Below, piece after piece: positions 36,101 to 48,100 of a DNA stretch of 64,000 nt. Source of the stretch: Sequoia sempervirens. Its lineage: Eukaryota > Streptophyta > Pinopsida > Cupressales > Cupressaceae. The notes beneath the pieces were generated by a model. That model had not been told where the DNA came from, made no database searches, and saw only the letters and a program-made list of their open reading frames with translations. The stretch covers positions 45,801 through 109,800 of the forward strand of contig VDFB02275615.1 of assembly GCA_007258455.2 (NCBI GenBank), read 5' to 3'. Position numbers and translations under genes: made by a program. Each line of letters opens with the position of its first letter. The first letter of the stretch is position 1.

Positions 36101-39100
36101 ATTGGAGGTGAAAGAAAAGATGCAACTATAATTTCATCATTTTATTTTTAGCAATAGCACCAAATGTTTACTTCTTCAATGATTAGGCAATTAACAAGGT
36201 AGTGAATAGAGTTATTCATTAAGAATTGAACTAGATAAGAACATACTAAACAACATATGGAATGAGAGTGTGATGAACCCTGCTGGTTCAACTTCAAACC
36301 CCTGATGCTTAAACTGATTTGTTTTGTGTTTTTGTAGGTTTTTAATCTTTTTGTGGTTTTTTGCCAATAAGATAGTGGTGCGATTTTGAAAGAAAATACT
36401 TGGAAAAATAATATAAAATACCAAATGCTTAAAAATTACAGAATACAGATTGGATCTCGATGCTAGATGATTTATTAATCTTCCTGAATGATTACAACTG
36501 CAACTTTCAAACATTCAAACAAAAGGCAAGCTATTTATTGAAAACCTGGATAAGCTTGCAGGCGCCAGAAAGAACCCTGAGATGGTACGGCTGAAAGAAG
36601 ATATGCAAATATCCCACCTCGAAATTGATGTTGATGCTCCAGAAACCCTAAGCGTCCATCTTGAAGAAGCCAGATGATGAAAAAACAAGGCGACTTGCTA
36701 TGAAGAAGTACGGCCCTTGCTGCAGCCAAAGTACGGCCTGTACCAGCAAGTACAAAATCCGTACAACCTTGAATACTGTGCCAGATAAAGCATTAACCAA
36801 GCTGCTCAAGATTTCACCTTTCCCTTGACGATTACTGAATCAAACCTTGACAGATAACTTCACAATAGGCTCTGTAATAACTTCTGAATGAAGCTATTCA
36901 ACTAGCAGGCAATAAATCAGTTGATATTTCACAGCCTTTGAACTGCAAACACTGAAGATGGCTCGTTCTCCAATGCAGAAGAAAACTCAAAACCTTGACT
37001 TCGTTCTTTGAGAAGGAAAAATGGCTAAAATTGATTCTCATATGCATAATGAATGAATTTCTCTCAAAGAAAACTTATATCTCCTCAATTAGGTCGATTT
37101 CCTTCAAAAGGCATCATTTAAATAAAACTTGAATTTCACTTTTAATTCTTCAATAGTTTGGGCGCCCTTTTAACTAAAATGATTAATTAAAAAGTGGCCC
37201 CTTCTTCATGATGGTCGACCCCTTCAATAAATCACTTAAGTTATAATATTAAATTACATTATAACTTTATAATATAAGCTTCAATTAAATTAATATTTAT
37301 TTTGGCAAATAAATATTAATATCTCTCTCAATATAAGTCCAAATGACAAACCGTCTGAAGCCGGATGATAAGTGACTGAATCTACATATGACCAGACCAT
37401 ACTGCTAAAAATAGCAGGTGTGCTCCGCTGAGTGTCTCCACTTAGTAAAAATAGTAAGTCAAGCAAATGATGTCCAAAAGACCCTGAACGAAAGCCAAAC
37501 TGAATAGTTCTGACAACTGACGCCAATCCATGCCTCGACAAGACCCTCTATCCTCCATATTAGCCTTCGAGGGCCACATAATAGGCTAATCTCAAGTACT
37601 GAGAGATGTCAACTGGAAGGGGACATTACAGTCCGCCCCTCCTGAAATTGTTTGTCCTCAAGCAATCTCAACTCAGGACGCTACAAAATCTCCTCACTCT
37701 CCCACGTAGCATCCTTCACTGGTAAATCTCTCCACTTCACCAAATATTCCCTGATAGTCCTCCTACGTAGCTGTCCTTCCCTGTATTCTAGGATAGACTC
37801 AGGTACTAAAATCAACTTTCTCTCATCATCTAAGGGGGGCAATACTATTGAAGGTACCACACGATGTCCTCACGCCTTCTTGAGGCGTGACACATGAAAA
37901 ACATTGTGGATCTTACTATCTGTTGGAAGCTCTAGCTCATAAGCCACCTCCCCAACACGCCTGACAATCCTGAAAGGACCATAATACCGTGGCTTGAGCT
38001 TCTCGGATCCACTCTTCCTGAGAGTAGACTATCGGTAAGGCTGCAGCATGAGATATACCATGTCTCCCACCTCAAAAGATCTCTTGGTCCTCTTCTGATT
38101 TGCATACTGCTTCTGCTGATTCTGTGCCTTAGCAATATTTTCCTTAAGAGCCCTCATAATGTCCTGGCTCTCCTGCAATAAGTCTCCTACACTAGGCACT
38201 CTACTGTCACTCAGTAGCAAATCAAGAAAACTAGGCGCCTCATACCCATACAACGCCATGAATGGGGACATCTGAATGGTCATGTGGTAGGTGGTATTGT
38301 AACAATACTCACATAAGTATATCCACTTGACCCACGCCTTTTGCTGCCCTGCAATGTAATTCCTGAGGTAGCCTTCCACCCATTTGTTCACTATCTCCGT
38401 CTAACCATCAGTCTATGGGTGGTAACTGGTGCTCGGTGTAAGCTCGGTCCCACAGAGTCTGAACACCTCCTGCCAGAAGTGACTCAAGAACCGACTATCC
38501 CTGTCACTAACTATGCTCCAAGGCAACCCATGTAATCTAAAAACCTCACGGAAAAATACCTCTGCTACCTGCGTAGCTGTGTAAGTAGTGGTGATCGGAA
38601 AGAAGTGGGCATACTTCGTCAGCTGATCCACAACTACATAGATGCAATCACGCCCTTGGGCTTTAGGCAAGCCTGTAATAAAATCCATCGACAGGCATTC
38701 CCACTTCCTGTCAGGAATCGGAAGTGGCTGCAACAACCCTGCCGGATATGTGTTCTCCTGCTTGTTCTGCTGACAAACAGGGCACTCATGCACATACTGA
38801 AGAACATCTGCCTTAAGACCCTTCCATGTAAATCTCTCCCGAACCTGTCTGTATGTCTTAAAGTACCCGGGATGCCCTGCTGTAGGTACATCATGGAAAG
38901 CTCGCAGAATGGTGTTCTTCATCTCTGATCCTGGGATCAAGAAAATCTTGTTCTTGTAAATGATCAAGTCATTTACAAGTGTGTATCTGGTGTCCACAAT
39001 AGATCCCTCAACAATACCAGATGCCCATGTATCCTTGGCATACTCTACCACAATCAAATGCCTCCAGTCCTCTGCAATCTGTACCATAGAACTCAGATGA

Positions 39101-42100
39101 GGCCGGCGTGAAAGAGGATCAGCAACAACATTCTGTGTACCATTGATATAGGTGATGTCAAAGTCATATGCCTATAACTTACTCACCCATTTTTGCTGAC
39201 AATCATTCAAATCCCGCTGTCCTAGGAAATGCCTCAAGCTATTATGATCAGTTTTAATGCAAAACTTACTGCCCACTAAATATTGCCTGAATTTGGCCAA
39301 GGCATGCAATATAGCCAGCATTTCCTTATCATATATACTGTAGACCCTCTCTGGTCCTCTGAGCTTCCTACTCTCATAAGCAATCGAGTGCTTGTCCTGC
39401 ATAAGCACCGCTCCAATGCCCCCACCAGAAGCATCGCACTGAAGCTCAAAAGGCTTCGTAAAATCTGGCAGTGCCAACACTGGACATGTAGTCATAAGCT
39501 CCTTGAACCTCACAAAACACTCCTGTGCTTCAGGAGTCCACATGAATGCACCTTTTTTCAACAAATTTGTCATAGGTGCTGCATGTCGTGAATACCCACT
39601 GACAAATCTATAATAGAAACCACATAACCCAAGGAATCCTCGCAGCTATGTAAGGTTCACAGGAGTAGGCCAATCTATGATACCACGGATCTTCTCAAGA
39701 TCCATCCGCACTCCCTCTACGCCGATAATATGGCCTAAGTATAACAACTTAGTCATCCCTAAATCACACTTGGATTCCTTGGCATACAAGGATTCCCTAC
39801 TCAAAATGCTAAGTAATGTATCCAAATGAGCCAAGTGCTCCTGCCATGTCCTATTGTAGACCAAAATATCATCGAAGAAGACAAGTACATATCTCCTCAA
39901 ATGTAAGTGGAAGACCCTGTTCATGGTGGACTGGAATGTCCCTGGAGCATTGGTTAGCCCAAATGGCATAACCACAAACTCAAAGTGTCCACAATGACAG
40001 CGAAAAGCAGTCTTCTCAACATCCTGCTCACGAACTCTAATCTGTTGATACCCCGATCTCAAGTCTATCTTCGAAAAGTAACAGGCACCATGGAGCTCAT
40101 CAATAAGCTCATCTATATGGGGTATGGGATATCTGTTCTTAATAGTCCTCTTATTCAGGACTCTGTAATCTATGCACATACGAAGAGTACCATCTTTCTT
40201 CTTCACCAAAACAACTGAAGAAGCAAATGGCGACTTACTCAATCGAATGTGACCCATAGAAGGAAACTCCTTGATAGTCTTGTCTATCTCATCCTTAAGC
40301 CGCTTTGGATGCCGGTAAGGAGTAATCATGATGGGCTTAGCGCCCTCCTCAAGCTCTACAATGTGCTCAATACCCCTGTCTGGAGGTCTTCCTAGTGGAA
40401 TGTCACTGAAAACCTTCCCATGCTTAACTCTCAACTGCTGAATGTCAGGATGATACTCGGTCTTATGTTGTCCCCCCTGTGTAGGCATCAAAGTGCACTC
40501 GGCGGCCCACTCAACCATGTCATGATGCATAAGTCTCTCCATTCGTCGGAAAGAAATAGTCCTAACGTTACTGTCTCGAATGGCCTTCAGTATATGAGTC
40601 TTCCCATCCACCTCGAACCTAATCTCCATGTCTTTGAGACGAAGTGTAACTTCCTCAAGAGAATGAAGCCACTTCATGCCCAAAACTAAATCAATATCGC
40701 CCATATTTAGCACATAATAATCAGCCTTGAATTCATAATTATTCAAGCGCAAAGGAAGATCCTTAATCATACAATCACACTTGAGAGTGTAACCATCAGC
40801 CACCTTAACCCGAATGCCCTCAAACTCTTCGGTTATGAGCCCACGCTTCTCCACAAATCTGGCATCTATAAAATTATGGGTGGCTTCTATGTCTAAAAGG
40901 GTGATAACCTTTTGACCAGCCAAAACTCCACGCAGTCGGAAAAATCCCTCCTGCTGTATGCTAGACAACCATGCCTCCTGGAACTGGATCTCTGACTCTG
41001 CCTCCACCTTAGGCTCTGAAGCCTTTAACTCTGACTCCTTAGAATTCTCCTACTGTCCGGAATTTTCAAATTCTGAATCCTCATAATAAGCCCACATAAC
41101 TCTATTGGCCTTACCCTTAGGCCGCAAAGGACAATCATGGTTAGCATCATAGGGACCCTTGTAGTAGAAGCAAAGCTTCTTCCTGCGCAAATCATTAAGA
41201 GTCTCACGATCCAAGGGTGCTACTGATTTTCCCTTTGAATCGCTCTTAAAAGCAGATTTCTCCTTATCTTTATTGAATCCTTTGTTGTCCTTAAATGAAG
41301 AAGTATTCCTGGAATTGAACTTGCTAGATGGAGCTGCAAGTTCCATGCTGCGTGGCTTCTTCATCGCTTCCTGTAGTGAGAGAGGATCAAATGCTTTGAT
41401 CCAACGCCTCAATGGCTCCAACAATCCCTCCACGAAGAGCACAACTAGACGCCTCTCTGATATGTTAGGAACCATCACGGATAACCGCTGGAAGTCTCCT
41501 ATGTAGGCCTCCAAGCTACCCACCTGTCTCAACTGGGCCAAGTCCCTAAAGTAAGTCTCAGGATCCTTCTTGTCGAACCGTCCCACCAATCTATCCACGA
41601 ACTCCTGGTAAGTGGTGATACGGTCATGCTGAAGTGTCACCATCCCATGATGCCACCAGTCATAAGATGCCCCCTCAAGATGCAAAGTAGCATATCTAAT
41701 AGCATCCTCCTCAGCCATGGGACGCAATGTAAGGAAGGTATCCAACTTACTGATCCAAGCCTGTGTTGTAACCTTACCGCTGCCATCAAACATAGCTAAA
41801 GTGAGCCTGTTTGTGGCGTGCTTCAGGTCACCATTCTGATGTCTAGGCCTCATGTCCTACCTGTTCCTGTAATGCTCTCTCCTCTTTGTGAGAAACCTGT
41901 CAAAAGTAAGTCTCTCTCTGACCTCTGGGGTCAATAACTCCCACTCATTGTTCGCTGCCATAAGAGTATCCGCGAACACTCCCTCAAGCTCCTCATCCGC
42001 AATAGCCTCATCAAGCTCCTGTCTCACAAAAGTAGGGCGGGTAGGCCTATCTGCTGTCCGTGAAACAGTCCTAGGCATAGTTGGAAAACTCGCCAAAAAC

Positions 42101-45100
42101 TCGCGAGTTTTTTTTTGAAACGAGTAATTGCGAGAAGAACTCGCCAAAAAAACTCGCCGTTTTTTGACGAGTTTTTCACAAAAAAACGGCGAGTTTTTAA
42201 AAAAAACTCGCGCAATCAGACTATGAAGTCCGCCAACGCCCAAAAAGTCATTGCATTTGGTTTTTTTGAGTTTCTTTCACTCTTGGCTGAGCAAAAACAG
42301 AGTTTAGAGCATTTTGCACCATTTTTTAGTGATTTTACGTTGAGGAGACGAGATTTGAAGGAGGATTTCATCAGATTTCAAAGGCAAATTGGATTTCCAG
42401 GTAGGTTTTCTGTTTTTGTTTGTTCTTTCTTTTTTATTTATTTTTCTTCATTTTTGTTGATTGTATGTTTAAAAAACATCATGAATGAATTGCAAAATAG
42501 ATTTAAATACATTTATATTGTTGAAAAGAAGATTTAGATTCATCCAAACAAGAATTTGTGACACTTTTTTTCTGATTTTTTCTCATATTTTGCTGATTTT
42601 TCATTTTTTTGATTTTTTTTCAAACCCTAGTTTGTTTTTTTTAATTTGATTCTTCTTGTTTGTTGAAAACATATTTAAAATCATATATTAGCTTAATTTG
42701 TTTCTAATTTAAAGTAATTTTCTATTTTTTACATTTTTTTGTAACCCTAGTTTATTAATTTCTTCTTTTAATCCAATTTTTTTGATGAAAATGATTAGAA
42801 TCTTAGATTAGTAATATATATTGATTTAATCTATATGTTTAGAATCTTAGATTACTAATTTAAATTAATCTATGTTGATTTAATCTAATTTAGCTTGTTT
42901 TAAAATTTTTTATCAAAAAACTAACAAGTTGTGCTTTCACTTTTGTGTGTGTACTTGTAGGTTAATTGATAATGGCTTCTCAATCCGCTTCTACCCCTAC
43001 TTCAGCCCCATCCATGCCTACGAGTGGGGAATATGTAGGCACTCGTCCAGCAGGAGCTAGAGATCCTGCTTGGAAATATGCATATGAAGGACCAGAACCT
43101 GGAACAGTGTATTGCATTCGGTGTAAAAATGTATACAGTGGAGGCATCAATCGCCTCAAATACCACCTTGCAGGCATCCCTAGACGTGATGCTAAGGAGT
43201 GCCTAAACACCAATGACGAAATAAAAAGACAAATGAATGCAATACTTTCTGCTGCAGAAGAAAAAAAGGTGCAAAGAGCAAAGGCAAAAGCGGCAATGCA
43301 AGCTGCCATAGCTTCTTCTCAAGGTGCTCCAGTCAACCTTGAGTCACTATCAGATGATGATGATATAGCAGCCAACATAGTGGGATCTCTTCGTGGTCCA
43401 CGTGTGCGAAGGCAATCGCTGCAACCCGCCACCACCTCCATCCATTCGAGTACCTCTAGTAGACTACCAGGGTCAAGATCAACACCTACAGGCACAACCA
43501 CGAGTTCACACATTGGTGATTTTTTTGTGCCTAGAAACACACCTGGTGCACAACCTTCTTTAGAGGCAACTGGGTGGAATAAGGAGGTGCATGAGCATGC
43601 AGATATTGCTTGTGCCGATTTTTGGTACTTCAACAACATCCCTTTCAATGTGGCAAGCTCACCTTACTGGCAAAATTTGGTGACCGCATTGACAGTTGCA
43701 GGGAAAGGCTACAAGGCACCTTCGCGTAAAGACTTGAGTGGGAGGTTAGTTTATATTCTTTAAGTTTAATTTATGTTTTTTAAGTTTATTTTATGATTAA
43801 TTTAAGCTATTTTTTTGTTTAGAAATTAAAACTGTGTACTTAATTTCACTTTGTACTTGTAGGTTGCTTTCTAATGCAACTGAAAGGGCAAGGGCAGCAA
43901 TAGAAGAACAAAAAGAAGAATGGAAAAAATATGGCTGCACTATACTTTCTGATGGGTGGACGGATGGAAAAAACCGTACCATCATTAATTTTTTGGTTTC
44001 TTGCAAAAATGAGGTGGTGTTCTTGAAATCCGTGGATGCCTCCAGCATAGTAAAAAATGCAGAAAATTTGGCTAGAATGTTGGAGCAAGTGTGCATGGAG
44101 GTTGGGCTTGAAAATGTGGTGCAAATCATAACTGACAATGCAGCAGCATACGTGGCAGCAGGAAGAATCCTCCAAGATAAACACTACACAATTTTTTGGA
44201 CACCATGTGCTGCCCATGTCCTTGACCTTCTTTTGGAGGACATAGGCAAATTAGATTGGGTCACACCGATTGTAGAGGATGGAAGGAGGATCACTAAATA
44301 CATCTACAATCACCCTTGGGTTCTCAGCTTGATGAGGGAGCACACCAAAGGGAGAGAATTGGTGAGACCTGGTGTGACAAGGTTTGCAACGGTTTTCTTA
44401 ACGTTGCAAAGCATTCTTGGTGCTTTGACAGCTTTGAAACAAATGTTTGTGAGTCAAGCATGGGTAGACTCACCTTATTCAAAGAAGCCAGAAGGAGAAA
44501 GAGTTCAAAACATTGTCTTCGAGCCCCTCTTTGCACAAAGAGCAACAGAGATTGTGAAGGTAACTTCAAAACTTTGAGTTTGAATCTAAATTCAAATTAA
44601 ATATATTTCTTGAAGTTAATGTCTTTCATTGTAAATTTGTAAATTACTAAATTGTAACTCTAATCCTTTTTTGCATTTTTAAATTTTTATTGTAGGTGTC
44701 AGAGCCCTTGGTTAGAGTGCTTCGCTTGGTGGATGGGGATCAAACCCCAATGGCGTATCTTTATGAGGCCATGGATAGGGCCAAGGAGGCTATTAAAAGT
44801 TATTATAAGGGGGATAGCCTCAAATTTGATCCCATATGGGAGATTATCGATAGGAGGTGGAACAATCAACTCCACCAACCTATCCATGCAGCAGGGTACT
44901 TCTTGAACCCCCGTTTCATCCACTCAGGCACCTATTCAGATCCTACTGGAGAGGTTATGGAGGGCCTCACTACTTGCATTCAGCGGATGACATCCACACC
45001 TGATGAGGCAGATTGCATTGTTAATGAATTGCAGAGTTATAGAGAGAAAAGGGGTGCACTCTTCTCTTCAGACCTGGCAAAGAGAGCAGTATCTAGGCTG

Positions 45101-48100
45101 CCACCAGGTATAAAATTTGAAATTTACAAGTTACAAAAATGAAAAATTAATAATTACAAGTTACAAGTTACAAGTTACAATTTTCTAACTCTTTTTTTGT
45201 TTTTTTTGTAGATGTTTGGTGGACACATTGGGGTGGAAAAACCCCAAATCTTCAAAAATTTGCCCTCCGTGTCTTGAGCCAGCCTTGTAGTTCTTCCAAT
45301 TGTGAGCGCAATTGGAGTTTGTTTGAGGCTATCCACACAAAAAAGAGGAACAAACTCGCCCAAAAACGCCTCAATGACCTTGTTTATGTGCAATATAATC
45401 TTCGATTGCGCAGAAGAAAGGTAGAAGAAATATCATATGATGATCCAATTGATTTGGATGAGATAGATCCATACAGTGATTGGATAGGGCGAGGGGAGCA
45501 GCCTCCATTGTTTACTGAGGATGAGATTTATGATTTAGAGCGACAGGCAATGGAGGAGGGTGGATTTGCATTCTCATTGGACGACCTTGAGGATGACCCT
45601 GAGGAGGAGTCATTGCCAGTGCCACCACCAGCAGCTGCAGGAGGATCTACATCTAGGATGGAGGTTGAGGAGCCACAGGCACAGCAGGAGCAGACTCCTA
45701 TGATTAGACCCTCTTTCGGTCCCTTACTAAGATCTAGACATGGGAAGAGGAAGATGTGATTCATGTGAATTTGTAAAAACTAAAATATATTAATGTTTAT
45801 GTAGTATTTACTTTCAGTTTTACAAAAACAATTTGCTATTTTCATTTTGTTTCAGACTATTATCATATGATTCATATCAGCGCATTGAGCACTCAGCATT
45901 CCACATGAGGGTGCCATTTTGTATCCAATTTTCTCTCATATCAATCAAATACTGCTTGTTTCTTATATGTACTCATTTATTGACTCATTGGATGCATCTT
46001 ATCTTTGAATTTTGCAAAAAAAATGCGTTTTTAGTGAAGTTTAAGCAATATTTTAATTTCCCAAGTTTTTTGCCGAGTTTTTGCCGAGCCGAGTTTTTCG
46101 AGCTTGCCGAGTACTTGCAATTGGCGAGTTTTCCAACTATGGTCCTAGGTATCCTCCGTGAACCTGCATCACTCCTGTCTTCATCACGACATGGTGATGG
46201 TCTCCTAGGCAAACCTATCCTCTGTATAACCGTGGTCAACTATTGTAATACATCAGCTACCTGCTGTTGACCTATCCCTAAATCTCTAAGAGTCTATCTG
46301 ACCTCTGCATCTTCATCCCAAGGATCTCGAGGAATCTCTGTTCTGTCACCCATGGTACCTGGCTGCCTGTTCAATTCCTGTTCCCTGTCAAGCAACGCTC
46401 TACTGCAAGTATAATATCTCTGAGGTCCACCCTCCTATGGCTACATATGAATCCCAAACCCTCAGGATGGCAGGAAACCGCTCTGATACCACTGTGATGA
46501 ACCCTGCTGGTTCAACTTCAAACCCCTGATGCTTACACTGATTTGTTTTGTGTTTTTGTAGGTTTTGATTTTTTTGTGGTTTTTTGCCAATAAGATAGTG
46601 GTGCGATTTTGAAATAAAATACTTGGAAAAATAATATAAAATACCAAATGCTTAAAAATTTACAGAATACAGATTGGATCTCGATGCTAGATGATTTATT
46701 ACTCTTCCTGAATGATTACAAGTGCAACTTTCAAACATTCAAACAAAAGGCAAGCTATTTATTGAAAACCTGGATAAGCTTGCAGGCGCCAGAAAGAACC
46801 CTGAGATGGTACGGCTGAAAGAAGATATGCAAATATCCACCTCGAAATTGATGTTGATGCTCCAGAAACCCTAGGCGTCCATCTTGAAGAAGCCAGATGA
46901 TGAAAAAACAAGGCAACTTGCTCTGAAGAAGAAGTACGGCCCTTGCTGCAGCCAAAGTACGGCCTATACCAGTAAGTACAAAATCTGTACAACCTTGAAT
47001 ACTGTGCCAAATAAAGCATTAACCAAGCCGCTCAAGATTTCACCTTTCCCTTGACGATTACTGAATCAAACCCTGACGGATAACTTCACAATAGGCTCTG
47101 TATTCAACTGGCAGGCAATAAATCAGCTGATATTTCACAAACTCTGAACCACTGAAGATGGCTCGTCCTCCAATGCAAAAGAAAACTCAAACCCTTGGCT
47201 TCGTTCTTTGAGAAGGAAAAATGGCTAAAATCGATTCTCATATGCATAATGAATGAATTTCTCTCAAAGAAAACTTATATCTCCTCAATTAGGTCGATTT
47301 CCTTCAAAAGGCATCATTTAAATAAAACTTGAATTTCACTTTTAATTCTTCAATAGTTTGGGCGCCCTTTTAATTAAAATGATTAATTAAAAAGTAGCCC
47401 CTTCTTCATGATGGTCAACCCCTTCAATAAATCACTTAAGTTATAATATTAAATTACATTATAACTTTATAATATAAGCTTCAATTAAATTAATATTTAT
47501 TTTGGCAAATAAATATTAATATCTCTCTCAATATAAGTCCAAATGACAAACCGTCTAAAGCTGGATGATAAGTGACTGAATCTGCATATGACCAGACCAT
47601 ACTACTAAAAATAGTAGGGGTGCTCCGCTGAGTGTCTCCACTTACTAAAAATAGTAAGTCAAGCAAATGATGTCCGAAAGACCCCGAACGAAAGCCAAAC
47701 TGAATAGTTCTGACAACTGAAGCCAAGCCATGCCTCAACAAGACCCCCTATCCTCCATATTAGCCTATGAGGGCCACATAATAGGCTAATCTCAAGTACT
47801 AAGAGATGTCAACTGGAAGGGGGCATTATAGAGAGAGTATAACATATATATTTTATTCATCAGTGCTCTTCATTCAAAATTTGGGATTAGGAACTTCTTG
47901 CAGAATGTGGTTCCTTGTCCCAACTACAAGGAAATATGGATAGAAGTTAAACTTCTCAAATCAACTCTCTTAACTATTTTTATTTTGTTTAATAAAGAAT
48001 GAGGAATTAATTATTCCTAGATGTGCAAATTTATTATTTTAAAAATTGTGATTATGTATTTAATTTGACAAATCAAAGGACTTGGTTGCCTCAAGAAAGT

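Larger units (their letters stand above)
36269..47830 (-). mobile_element. Complete Gypsy (chromovirus-type) element carrying a nested hAT
   Basis: LTRs 36,269-37,630 (3' in the element's sense) and 46,493-47,830 (5') start TGTGATGAACCC and end GGGGACATTACA or its mutated form. They are flanked by the duplication GAGAG (36,264-36,268 and 47,831-47,835; low complexity, so moderate weight). The PBS is at 46,480-46,491 and the polypurine tract at 37,631-37,643. Domain order gag, protease, RT, RNase H, integrase, chromodomain on the minus strand identifies a Ty3/Gypsy chromovirus. LTRs differ by a few percent. A 4,066-bp hAT sits in gag. The gag-pol frame has no frameshift but many premature stops. 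Confidence 0.95.

Noticed and set aside
42966..42971. Transposase start two codons upstream of 42,972
   Set aside because: That position is TTG, not ATG; the first ATG after the splice acceptor is at 42,972.
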